A DNA stretch of 7,179 bases, taken from the NCBI GenBank assembly GCA_043758025.1, contig JAYVOH010000005.1, positions 1-7,179 on the forward strand, read 5' to 3'. The notes below the pieces were generated by a model. It worked only from the letters and a program-made list of their open reading frames with translations. It was not told where the DNA came from and made no database searches. The translations under genes and the position numbers were made by a program. Position 1 is the stretch's first letter. Each line of letters starts with the position of its first letter. The DNA comes from VFKE01 sp043758025 (GTDB lineage Bacteria; Verrucomicrobiota; Verrucomicrobiia; Verrucomicrobiales; Verrucomicrobiaceae). Of the stretch, positions 1-6,259 are shown piece by piece.

Positions 1-2
1 CT

Positions 3-710
3 CAGGACTTAGTTCAATGGATACGGCATGACGCATGCCCACACCTTAACACATCAAGTGCAACTAGTTTGTTATACTATTTAACGCGCACTACACTAGC
101 ACAGGCCAGGCAGCGGTTGGTTGACCGTAAGGGTAAATACAACACCATCGAGGTAATTGGCGAAGTGTGGGGAAAAGAGGAGTGGGTCAAAGACTTGCTC
201 CTCCCACTTACCGAGTCTGAGGCGGAGACTTACATTCGTCAGGGGGCTATCGTGACGATTGGCAAATTATGGGAAAAGGAAGATTGGGTGAAACAATTAG
301 TGCTTCCCCTCACCAAGCCCGAGGAGGGCCCATCCCTGCGTTCGACGGCCATCAGGACACTCGGCACGTGGGGAAAGGAAGAGTGGCTGAAGGCCTTGCT
401 CCTTACCATCGCCAAGTCTGAGAATGACGATAAGTTTGTGCGTTGCGTGGCCATCGAAATTATGGTCCAGGTGTGGGGCAACGCAGAGTGGCTGAAAGAA
501 ATGCTGATTGCCCTGACGCAGCCGCAGGAGAAGGATACATATGTGCGTCAGCAGGCCATCCTAACCCTTGCGTTTGGCGACGTGTGGGAAACGGAACAAT
601 GGGTGAAAGATCTGCTCATCCCGCTGGCAAGCGCGGACGAGAAGGACGAGGACGTTCGCTACGATGCCAAATTCTTTCTTAGAAATAGAAGATGGCCAAA
701 ACAAAAGTAG
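3..710 (+). CDS. HEAT-like repeat protein, 5' end outside window (partial)
   Basis: Function is not recognised beyond a helical-repeat protein. The frame is open from the window edge with no stop and no ATG; the first conventional start is TTG at 69, so the gene most likely begins upstream and this is its C-terminal part. Counting from that TTG, five imperfect repeats of 33-37 residues start at Trp 34, 68, 101, 136 and 173. Each has the pattern W-x-x-E-x-W-(V/L)-K-x-(L/M)-(L/V)-(L/I)-x-(L/I), then a polar loop and a second helix beginning (Y/F/D)(V/I)R, as in HEAT/armadillo two-helix units. There is no signal peptide or membrane segment. The end is basic (RNRRWPKQK). Such repeats often form the C-terminal sensor or scaffold half of STAND/NACHT-type NTPases, but no NTPase motif is in view, so this is only a possibility. 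It runs convergently to the methyltransferase gene. A decayed remnant translated from the TTG is an alternative. Confidence 0.6.
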   Translation, partial: QDLVQWIRHDACPHLNTSSATSLLYYLTRTTLAQARQRLVDRKGKYNTIEVIGEVWGKEEWVKDLLLPLTESEAETYIRQGAIVTIGKLWEKEDWVKQLVLPLTKPEEGPSLRSTAIRTLGTWGKEEWLKALLLTIAKSENDDKFVRCVAIEIMVQVWGNAEWLKEMLIALTQPQEKDTYVRQQAILTLAFGDVWETEQWVKDLLIPLASADEKDEDVRYDAKFFLRNRRWPKQK

Positions 711-727
711 CTCCCTGTTCTACACCC

Positions 728-877
728 CTAACAGCTTGTTGAAAAAGCCGGTGTCGGGGGCTGCCAGCCCTCCGTGCATGATAAAATTGCAACGCTACGC
801 GAAGGAGAATCCTGTGGGCTGGCAGCCCACAACACCTTTGGCAGTTCATCTCCAATGCTTTTTCAACAGGCTGCTAA
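728..877. repeat. Nested inverted-repeat (MITE/REP-like) element
   Basis: The non-coding gap between two convergent genes is filled by symmetrical sequence. The outer arms are 732-748 (CAGCTTGTTGAAAAAGC) and 857-873 (GCTTTTTCAACAGGCTG), complementary over 17 bases with one mismatch that would be a U:G pair in RNA. Next inward are GGTGT (750-754) and ACACC (832-836). Inside are GGGCTGCCAGCCC (758-770) and its exact reverse complement (816-828), each also a palindrome by itself. The right one extends to TGTGGGCTGGCAGCCCACA (813-831). No gene fits inside. The layout resembles a REP-type element or a non-autonomous MITE, and transcribed from either side it could fold and act as a bidirectional terminator. 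Copy number in the genome is unknown. Confidence 0.6.
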
Positions 878-879
878 GC

Positions 880-2118
880 TCAAGCGCCAGATTTCGATAG
901 CGTCATGACACATTCCAAATGCCGTGTCTGCGGAAAGAGATCAAACGGCTGCACTTTGCGCAACGCGTAGCCGGACTCAATAAATTTTACCAGGTCGCGC
1001 ATCTGCGTGGCAGGGTTGCATGAAACATAAACGACGCTGGCCGGTGAAAAGACAAAGAGCTGGCGCAGAAAATCTTGGCCGCAACCAGCGCGCGGCGGAT
1101 CAAGAATGACCGCCGTCCGGTCGGGTGGAAGTTCGATGCCCTCAAAAATACGCTCGGCGCTTCCCGCTATGAAACGGCAATTGCTGATGCCATTGATGGC
1201 GGCGTTGTTGGTGGCCTTGGCTGTCGCACTGGCGGAAATTTCAATGCCGACGACCTCTTGAAAATGCTTGGCGCTGGTCAACGCAAACAGGCCGCTGCCG
1301 CAATAGGCATCAATCAGAAAACTCGCGCCGGATGCAGTAGCCTCGCTGGCCACGTGCTGCACGAACGCGGGCAAAATGAAGGGGTTATTCTGGAAGAAGT
1401 CACCCGCCTGAAATTCAAAACGGATACCATCCACCTCCTCGGAGGCGATCTCGTTGTGATCCGTCAGCACCTTGCCTTTAGCAGCACGCAGCAACACGGT
1501 AACTCCCTTTTTGTATTGCTCTGCTTGGGCATGAATCTCGGAACGTAACGTGACCAGCCTTTCGTTGATTTCCGGCATGGCGATTTCACAACGTGCGACA
1601 TCCACCAAACGATGCCTGCTGCCCGCCTGCAAAAATCCTATTTCGCCAACCTGACCATCACGCGGCACATCAAAGTGCGGCGTGATCTTCGAGCGATATC
1701 CAAACTCGCGCGGCGAGGCGATGACTTCTTCCACAGGAAATTCAATGCGCGCCATGTGCTTGAGCAATTCCGCAAGCTGGCGGCGCTTCCAATCGAGTTG
1801 CTCCGTGTAGCGCAGATTCTGATACTGACAACCTCCGCATTTTCCGAAGATTGAACAAGGCGGCTCCACGCGATGCTCCGAAGGTTGCATCACCCGGACC
1901 AGATCGGCTTCGCTGTAATTTTTGTGATTGCGATGGATGCGCACGACCACGCGTTCACCCGGCAGCGCGAAGGGAACCATCACCACCCACCCTTCCAACC
2001 GCCCGAGTCCATGACCGAGATTGGTCAGCGTCTCAATGTCCAGCGTCACTTCTTGATGATAAGCGAATGGCTCAGCAACAAATCCTCGGGGCACCTTTCG
2101 CGCGGCTGGCTCACTCAT
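880..2118 (-). CDS. rlmD: 23S rRNA (uracil-5)-methyltransferase, RlmD/RumA family
   Basis: SAM-dependent enzyme that methylates C5 of a uridine in RNA, in this family usually U1939 of 23S rRNA, in the cytoplasm. The 412 residues match the family length. An N-terminal TRAM domain (about 20-80) is followed by a [4Fe-4S] ligand set C88-x5-C94-x2-C97 with the fourth Cys at 177. The Rossmann methyltransferase fold carries the SAM motif DAYCGSG (270-276), DPPRAGC (340-346), YVSCNP with the nucleophile Cys367, and RHLEC with the general base Glu402. All key residues are present. The ATG at 2118 overlaps the stop of the upstream DsbD-like gene by 8 bases, with no clear Shine-Dalgarno, so translation is probably coupled. 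Exact substrate (RlmD, RlmC or TrmA-like) cannot be fixed from sequence alone; the Fe-S motif plus TRAM favour RlmD. Confidence 0.93.
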   Translation of the reverse strand: MSEPAARKVPRGFVAEPFAYHQEVTLDIETLTNLGHGLGRLEGWVVMVPFALPGERVVVRIHRNHKNYSEADLVRVMQPSEHRVEPPCSIFGKCGGCQYQNLRYTEQLDWKRRQLAELLKHMARIEFPVEEVIASPREFGYRSKITPHFDVPRDGQVGEIGFLQAGSRHRLVDVARCEIAMPEINERLVTLRSEIHAQAEQYKKGVTVLLRAAKGKVLTDHNEIASEEVDGIRFEFQAGDFFQNNPFILPAFVQHVASEATASGASFLIDAYCGSGLFALTSAKHFQEVVGIEISASATAKATNNAAINGISNCRFIAGSAERIFEGIELPPDRTAVILDPPRAGCGQDFLRQLFVFSPASVVYVSCNPATQMRDLVKFIESGYALRKVQPFDLFPQTRHLECVMTLSKSGA

Positions 2119-2965
2119 TGATATTGGCTTGAATGATAACAGATTTCACTGAGCCGTCCTTTGACCAGCCTTGCGGCGATTGCAAGATGCCCCGCAGTTC
2201 CCTGGCATCTGGATGCTCGGCGTATTCTGAGACGATCAACCTCATGACCAGCTCACCGGGCGCAGGCTTGGCGAAAGTTTGCTCTTTGTCCGCATTAATG
2301 AGGCCGCCATCCGTGAAGAAAATTATCTCCTTGATGCTCTCAGCCTTGATCTTGGCTTCAGCGCTCTCGGCCACGAGCTTGAGTTCCACAATTCCATCTT
2401 TGCGCCGGGCGCTGGCCTTCCAGCCGACTAATGGGTTCGGCACCGTGTTGCGGGCCTGTTCAAATTTCACATGCTGTGCCTCGTCCAAGTGCGGAGCTTC
2501 GTCGATCACCGGCAGCGTGATGGAGAGGTCTTTGAAGTCGGGATTGCACTCGCGCCCGCAACACATCCAGCCCGCTTTGCCTTGAAGTTGAAACTTGGTG
2601 CCGACAGGCAAATCCTTCGGCGGCGTGATTTTCACAGGCAGCAGGACATCTCCTTCATAACCTTGTGCTTTGATCTGATACATCATCACCCGTTGCGGCT
2701 CCGGCCATTCAATTTCACCCGCCGTGAAGCCCTGCGGCAATTGCCATTCGATGCCAGTCGGCACGCCCACGATGCCCGGAAATTTCCAGTAAGTGTGATA
2801 GCCGGGCGCGTGCTTGAGTTGCAGCCCCACATAAAACGGCGTGCCCGGCTTGATGGAAGTGACTTCGCTAATCAACGAAACTTCCAGCGGTTCCGCGCCC
2901 GCACTTCCAATGAGCACCGCTGCGATTAAACTGAAAACTGAAAACTGAAAACTGAAAACTCTCAT
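2111..2965 (-). CDS. Secreted DsbD alpha-domain-like (thiol-disulfide) protein
   Basis: Predicted exported protein of 284 residues. The N-terminus (MRVFSFQFSVFSLIAAVLIG, then SAGA) is a signal peptide with likely cleavage near residue 24. Residues about 25-155 resemble the N-terminal immunoglobulin-like domain of DsbD (the DsbC/DsbD-alpha corrector family), including PGTPFYVGL, the H-x-YWK-x-PG-x-x-G segment and a Cys cluster WMCCGREC (133-140) at the place of the family's active cysteines, followed by NP and an acidic stretch. The C-terminal half (about 160-284) is a second beta-rich region. The membrane domain and the C-terminal thioredoxin domain of full DsbD are absent, so it is a stand-alone periplasmic domain that may pass electrons to partner proteins or have another role. 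It sits 6 nt after asnS and overlaps the rlmD start by 8 nt. The first codons are built from a heptamer tandem repeat (separate entry). Confidence 0.8.
   Translation of the reverse strand: MRVFSFQFSVFSLIAAVLIGSAGAEPLEVSLISEVTSIKPGTPFYVGLQLKHAPGYHTYWKFPGIVGVPTGIEWQLPQGFTAGEIEWPEPQRVMMYQIKAQGYEGDVLLPVKITPPKDLPVGTKFQLQGKAGWMCCGRECNPDFKDLSITLPVIDEAPHLDEAQHVKFEQARNTVPNPLVGWKASARRKDGIVELKLVAESAEAKIKAESIKEIIFFTDGGLINADKEQTFAKPAPGELVMRLIVSEYAEHPDARELRGILQSPQGWSKDGSVKSVIIQANINE
2928..2960. repeat. Tandem heptanucleotide repeat in signal-peptide codons
   Basis: Five tandem units, the last incomplete, of AAACTGA on the plus strand (AGTTTTC-type on the coding strand) lie immediately inside the start of the DsbD-like gene, giving residues V-F-S-F-Q-F-S-V-F-S. 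All units are identical. Because 7 is not a multiple of 3, gain or loss of one unit shifts the reading frame, and only a change of three units keeps it. The sequence resembles the short tandemly repeated repetitive (STRR) heptamers described in some bacterial genomes. Confidence 0.9.
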
Positions 2966-2968
2966 GTA

Positions 2969-2973
2969 TCCTT
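2969..2973 (-). promoter_or_regulatory. Shine-Dalgarno of the DsbD-like gene
   Basis: On the coding strand AAGGA lies three bases before the ATG at 2965 and overlaps the TAA stop of asnS. It supports ATG 2965 as the true start and translation from a shared mRNA with asnS. The spacing is shorter than usual. Confidence 0.5.
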
Positions 2974-4336
2974 AAAAATCAGCGTGACCCGGAGTCCGCG
3001 CAAAGGGAATTACATCGCGGATGTTATTTACGCCCGTGGCGAACATGAGGAATCTTTCAAAGCCCATGCCATAGCCGCTGTGCGGCACGGTGCCGTAACG
3101 ACGCAGGTCAGAATACCAGCGGTAGCTTTCCAGATTCAAGCCGTGCGCGCTCATGGCAGCCTCCAGCCGGTCCAGCCGCTCCTCACGCTGGCTGCCACCA
3201 ATGATCTCGCCAATGCCGGGCACCAGCACATCCATCGCCGCGACCGTTCGACCATCATCATTCTGCCGCATATAAAAAGGCTTCAGACTCTGCGGATAGT
3301 TGAAGACCGTGACGGGGCTTTTAAAATGTTCCTCGGCCAGGAAACGCTCATGCTCGGACTGCAGATTGTGCCCCCATTCGACGGGGTGCTCGAACTTGCG
3401 CCCCGATTTGATGAGCAACTCCACCGCGTCCGTGTAGCTGACACGCTGGAAGGGCCGCTCCAGCGTCTGCTGGAGTCGCGTGATAAGTTCCTTGTCCACG
3501 AACTTGTTGAAGAAATCCAACTCCTCGCCGCAGGTCTCGAACAACGCGCGCAGCAGGTATTTCACGTTGGACTCCGCCAGCGTCATGTCCGCTTCGAGAT
3601 CAAAGAATGCCATCTCCGGCTCGATCATCCAGAATTCCGCCGCGTGTCGGGTGGTATTTGAATTTTCCGCGCGGAACGTGGGACCGAATGTGTAAATCCG
3701 CCCCAGCGCACAGGCGAACACTTCACCCTGCAACTGTCCGCTGACCGTGAGGAACGTGGGCTTGCCAAAAAAATCCGTCTCCGGTTTCGCCGCACTGCCC
3801 GGCGGAATCGTGGTCACGCGGAACATCTCCCCCGCCCCTTCGCAATCGCTCGCCGTGATGATCGGAGTGTGGATGCAATGAAAATCCTGCTCCTGAAAAA
3901 AGCGATGAATGGCAAAGGCCATCCGGCTGCGCACGCGGAAGACGCTGCCGAGCAAGTTGGTGCGCGGGCGCAGATGGGCGATCTCGCGCAGGAACTCCGG
4001 CGTGTGACCCTTCTTCTGCAATGGATAGCTGCCTTCCGCGATGCCGATGATCTCGATGTTTTTCGCAAGCAACTCAAGGGCTTGCTTTCCACCGGGAGAT
4101 GCCACCAGATCACCGCTGACGCGGATGCTCGAACCCGTGAGAATGTCAGGATAAAGTGACGCGCACGGCAGCGAATTATCCGCCACGATTTGCAGTCCAC
4201 GCAAGCATGAGCCGTCGCTCAACTCAATGAACGTGCAGCTTTTTGAATCGCGCCGCGTGCGCACCCAGCCTTGAATGGTCAGGTCGGACTGAGGGCTGGT
4301 CGAAGCCAGGATGCTGCGAATATTGGGATCAGGCAT
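2972..4336 (-). CDS. asnS: Asparaginyl-tRNA synthetase (class IIb)
   Basis: Charges tRNA-Asn with asparagine using ATP, in the cytoplasm. The 454 residues are normal for AsnRS. An N-terminal OB-fold for anticodon binding (about 19-98, IQGWVRTRRDSK) precedes the class II catalytic core. Motif 1 region: IHTPIITASDCEGAGEMF (155-172). Motif 2: FGPTFRAENSNTTRHAAEFW (217-236) followed by MIEPEMAF. Motif 3: GYGMGFERFLMFATG (421-435), then NNIRDVIPFART and a typical last segment PGHADF. The motif 2 wording and the SGQLQGE and GEIIGGSQREER segments are those of AsnRS rather than AspRS. ATG 4336 starts just before the first conserved residues, but no clear Shine-Dalgarno precedes it. It is the first gene of a three-gene minus-strand cluster and is separated from the accessory block upstream by 90 bases, where its promoter would have to lie. 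Confidence 0.95.
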   Translation of the reverse strand: MPDPNIRSILASTSPQSDLTIQGWVRTRRDSKSCTFIELSDGSCLRGLQIVADNSLPCASLYPDILTGSSIRVSGDLVASPGGKQALELLAKNIEIIGIAEGSYPLQKKGHTPEFLREIAHLRPRTNLLGSVFRVRSRMAFAIHRFFQEQDFHCIHTPIITASDCEGAGEMFRVTTIPPGSAAKPETDFFGKPTFLTVSGQLQGEVFACALGRIYTFGPTFRAENSNTTRHAAEFWMIEPEMAFFDLEADMTLAESNVKYLLRALFETCGEELDFFNKFVDKELITRLQQTLERPFQRVSYTDAVELLIKSGRKFEHPVEWGHNLQSEHERFLAEEHFKSPVTVFNYPQSLKPFYMRQNDDGRTVAAMDVLVPGIGEIIGGSQREERLDRLEAAMSAHGLNLESYRWYSDLRRYGTVPHSGYGMGFERFLMFATGVNNIRDVIPFARTPGHADF

Positions 4337-4426
4337 GTTTGCATGTTAAGCAGCAGATGAAAAATGCAAAGTGGTGATGTGCGGATGACATCAACCGCTT
4401 CATAAATCCAGCGATTATCCGCTGCG

Positions 4427-4885
4427 TCATAGCGCGGACTTTATCACCACCCGACGGATGCGGCGCAGCAGCCTCGGTCTGTTCTTCCGCGTAAGTTCGT
4501 GCTCCCAGATGCGCAGCACGCGCCAGCCACCCCGGCGCAGGGCGCGCGTCACCAGCCCGTCTCGCAGACGGTTCGCAGCGAATTTCTTCCGCCAGAACGC
4601 CGCGTTACCCTGTGGCTGCGTCGCATGCAGCGGACAGCCGTGCCAGAAACATCCGTCCACAAACACAGCGACCCGCAGCAGACGAAACACAAAATCCGGC
4701 CGCACCCTCAGACTTTCATCCTTTATCCTCCCGCCTTCAGCCTTGATTACTAGCTGCCTCCTCCATCCCGTGATTCCCTCCGCCCGGAACACTCGCATCA
4801 ACGCCAGTTCCGTGTCCTTGTTCCCGCGCGAGCGGATAAGCGACATCACCTCGCTGCGTTTTTTCTTGGAGAAAATATCGGGCAT
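4427..4885 (-). CDS. vsr: Vsr-family DNA mismatch (very short patch repair) endonuclease
   Basis: PD-(D/E)XK-fold endonuclease of the Vsr family, which in the classical case nicks next to T:G mismatches created by deamination of 5-methylcytosine; here it is probably part of a modification-linked defence locus. 152 residues. Visible: MPDIFSKKKRSEVMS at the start, the GNKDTELAL helix with Glu26, catalytic-type PD (63-64) in RPDFVF, VDGCFWHGC (77-85) with metal-ligand Cys/His and H88, AAFWRKKFAANRLRD (95-109) and GWRVLRIWEHEL (120-131). The residue equivalent to E. coli His64 is Asp78 (VDG), which I believe is usual in this subfamily. Unlike relatives, about ten extra residues (49-60) are encoded by degenerate heptamers between WRRQL and RPDF. 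Start ATG 4885 is 30 bases after the PemK stop. It is the only complete copy; two broken copies lie upstream. Confidence 0.88.
   Translation of the reverse strand: MPDIFSKKKRSEVMSLIRSRGNKDTELALMRVFRAEGITGWRRQLVIKAEGGRIKDESLRVRPDFVFRLLRVAVFVDGCFWHGCPLHATQPQGNAAFWRKKFAANRLRDGLVTRALRRGGWRVLRIWEHELTRKNRPRLLRRIRRVVIKSAL
4715..4742. repeat. Degenerate heptamer repeat inside vsr
   Basis: On the plus strand four consecutive 7-base units read TTCATCC, TTTATCC, TCCCGCC, TTCAGCC, with a weaker fifth unit, TTGATTA, to 4749. They encode most of the extra loop (about residues 49-58) in Vsr. The tract looks like an STRR-type filler acquired in frame within the gene. It has the same period as the repeat in the DsbD-like gene but a different unit. 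Confidence 0.6.
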
Positions 4886-4915
4886 GATCCGTCATCACCG
4901 CCAGTCACGGCACCG

Positions 4916-5206
4916 TCAATTCCCAAAACCCAGCCACGCCTGCACGGCAGTCTCCACATTGCGCAACACCGCAGCGCTCACATTTCCAAGATGCCTAATC
5001 AGCTTCACGGAAGGCACTGTGCCGATATGTTGGCCATCAAAAACCCCCGGCTTGAAGATCGGTGCCTGATGGGCCACTTCAAAACGGCCGCCACGCAGGG
5101 TGGTCGTGCGTGCAACATAGGTCACCACCGCGCGTTCATTGTCCCGATATGCCACACTCAGGATCAGGCAAGGCCGTATCTTTGCGGCCATTCCCAAGTC
5201 TATCAT
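4916..5206 (-). CDS. PemK/MazF-family toxin, natural start apparently lost
   Basis: Ribosome-independent mRNA endoribonuclease family. From the ATG at 5206 it is 96 residues and shows the family core: MAAKIRPCLILS, a beta strand VVTYVARTTTLRG, RFEV, FKPGVFDGQHIGTVPSVKLIRHLG and a C-terminal helix ending WLGFGN. In-frame sequence upstream of this ATG encodes SERGDIW, the conserved first strand (RGD(I/V)W) of the family, but no ATG, GTG or TTG occurs between it and the in-frame stop at 5234-5236. A GTG overlapping the antitoxin stop (GTGA, 5223-5226) is one base out of frame, as if one A had been lost from GTGAA(A)CGC. So either a short product starts at 5206 without strand 1 or the gene is inactive. 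Paired with the small antitoxin just upstream; vsr follows after 30 bases. Confidence 0.75.
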   Translation of the reverse strand: MIDLGMAAKIRPCLILSVAYRDNERAVVTYVARTTTLRGGRFEVAHQAPIFKPGVFDGQHIGTVPSVKLIRHLGNVSAAVLRNVETAVQAWLGFGN

Positions 5207-5222
5207 CCAGATGTCACCGCGT

Positions 5223-5399
5223 TCACTGGCCGGTCAATTGGGATTCCTCGCCCGCGCCTTCCTCCCCATCCAGCGATTGAAATAGCCCCTCCGACGCCGC
5301 GATCATCGCGCGCTGCTCATCCAGCCATTCGCCCACCTCGAGTAACTGCCGGGTCGGCAATGTTTCGATGGCGCGTTCTATCTCGGCAACTGTGCTCAT
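5223..5399 (-). CDS. Small antitoxin of the PemK/MazF-like pair
   Basis: A 58-residue reading frame, ATG at 5399 to TGA at 5223. The protein begins MSTVAEIERAIETLPTRQLL, followed by EVGEWLDEQRAMIAA, then an acidic, glycine-rich tail ending SQLTGQ. The N-terminal pattern (AEIERAIExLPxxxxxEVxEWL) is that of small helical antitoxins commonly found directly before PIN or PemK toxins. It is assigned as antitoxin from that pattern, its size and its position 16 bases before the PemK ATG. The acidic tail is typical of the toxin-wrapping part of an antitoxin. No strong Shine-Dalgarno is visible. The start lies 12 bases after the end of the repaired frame of a broken vsr copy. Confidence 0.7.
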   Translation of the reverse strand: MSTVAEIERAIETLPTRQLLEVGEWLDEQRAMIAASEGLFQSLDGEEGAGEESQLTGQ

Positions 5400-5410
5400 G
5401 GGGGCGCAAT

Positions 5411-5532
5411 CTAGTTCCCGTCAGCACTCTCCGCAAGTCTGTCAATCAGCACGAACTGAGTTTCTTGTTCCCAAGTGACCGGATGCGGCTCATCACTTCG
5501 CAGCGATTCTTCCGGATGAAAACATCGGGCAT
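5411..5532 (-). pseudogene. Broken vsr 5' end (stub 2)
   Basis: From ATG 5532 the sequence reads MPDVFIRKNRCEVMSRIRSL then GNK, matching 16 of the first 23 residues of the intact Vsr. As written it then reads KLSSC and stops at 5446. If one G is restored (AAG(G)AAAC) the frame continues ETQFVLIDRLAESADGN, which follows the Vsr family pattern (DTELALMRVFRAEG), to a stop at 5411. Everything from the catalytic PD onward is absent. The ATG lies 30 bases after the DUF3368 stop and the stub ends just before the small antitoxin. It has diverged too far from the intact copy to be a recent duplication. Confidence 0.8.
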
Positions 5533-5562
5533 GACAAAGCGTAGTCGTCCATATGCAGCTGT

Positions 5563-6029
5563 TTAAATTTCCTCGCCTGCCAGCCGGATAATTTCTTTGC
5601 GGACTTTATCCGAAAGATAGTAGCCAGCCTCATCGCGCAACAGGTCCATCAGGGGCCGGACCTCCGCCAGCACACCGCGTTTCTTCGCCAGCAACAGCAC
5701 TCCCATCAATCCCAGCACGGGTGCGCCTTCTGTCTTCGCCAACCTTCGGCCATCGGAGTCATCCAGCAGCAGCCAGCCCGCTTGAGTCTCCAACGCCAGC
5801 GCAATAGCCTCGGCCTCGCCCGGGTGCACCAAAGCCGCATGCGCTCCACCCGCAGATGATCCGTTACCGTCATCACCTCCAGCCACGCAGGCAGGGTTTC
5901 GTGCCATACCAGCAGCTCGGAGGACACCGCTGGAGGTGCCAGCACTCGTTCAAAAAGTTGAGGCAACAGTTCCGCCCGGCCCACGGTCAGGAGATTAGAA
6001 ACTGCGGTCGTGTCCGAAACGACAATCAT
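5563..6029 (-). pseudogene. DUF3368 PIN-like toxin, frameshifted
   Basis: Two overlapping frames together make one protein of about 156 residues, the normal length of DUF3368 (PIN-related nuclease toxins). The first part (from ATG 6029) has MIVVSDTTAVSNLLTVGRAE, LLPQLF, VLAPPAV and WLEVMTVTD. The second part has HPGEAEAIALALE, GWLLLDDSDGRRLA, LGLMGVLLLAKKRG and ends LAGEEI. The acidic residues expected for a PIN-like site (D6, the GEAEA Glu, the LLLDD Asp) are all encoded. The frame break is at about 5835-5836, where adding one G to CGG(G)CTTTGG gives ERMRALVHPGEAEA. The start overlaps the UPF0175 stop by ATGA. As written, neither half is likely to be active. A sequencing error is the main alternative. 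Confidence 0.8.
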
Positions 6030-6259
6030 CCCCGCCGCTCCATCGCCTCCACGTCCTCGTGCAGATCATCCGTCGTGTAATCCATCGGCAGCCGCTGCCG
6101 CGCCATCGCCTTTTGAAAAGCGGGCCACGAAACACCTGCCACCGTCGCCGCCCGTCCAAACCCCAGCTTGCCGGAGACATAAAGCCCCAGTGCCAACCCC
6201 ATGCGCGCCTCATCCGGCGTCAGGCTGCCTTCGATATGCACGGGAAGCGTCAGTTCCAT
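6026..6259 (-). CDS. UPF0175 family antitoxin (partner of DUF3368)
   Basis: 77-residue protein of the UPF0175 family, small helix-turn-helix-containing proteins that act as antitoxins for DUF3368/PIN toxins. The start ATG 6259 gives the usual beta strand MELTLPVHIEG, then LTPDEARMGLALGLYVSGKL, GFGRAATVAGVSWPAFQKAM as the helix-turn-helix region (about 33-53) and RLPMDYTTDDLHEDVEAM, the family's C-terminal signature. A longer frame is open up to 6349, but the extra 30 codons are a remnant of a vsr gene (MSRIHLRGNKDIEFV), so that start is rejected. It overlaps the DUF3368 start by four bases (ATGA), a classical co-translated TA pair. The protein is complete while its toxin is frameshifted. Confidence 0.82.
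   Translation of the reverse strand: MELTLPVHIEGSLTPDEARMGLALGLYVSGKLGFGRAATVAGVSWPAFQKAMARQRLPMDYTTDDLHEDVEAMERRG

Noticed and set aside
443..900. Plus-strand open frames at 443-682 and 664-900
   Set aside because: The first is an out-of-frame shadow of the repeat protein; the second runs through the inverted-repeat element and has no protein-like pattern.
2984..3661. Long plus-strand open frame opposite asnS (225 codons), and similar ones opposite rlmD and the DsbD-like gene
   Set aside because: Antisense shadows of clearly recognised genes with no family-like sequence of their own.
4409..4424. Small hairpin CAGCG-ATTATC-CGCTG after vsr as a terminator
   Set aside because: Only a 5-bp stem and no following T run on the coding strand; too weak to call.
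4337..4426. Promoter for asnS in the 90-base gap
   Set aside because: A TTGATG-like -35 can be found, but no convincing -10 at proper spacing, so no site was annotated.
5825..5850. Programmed -1 frameshifting in DUF3368
   Set aside because: No slippery heptamer or downstream structure seen; a simple base loss explains it.
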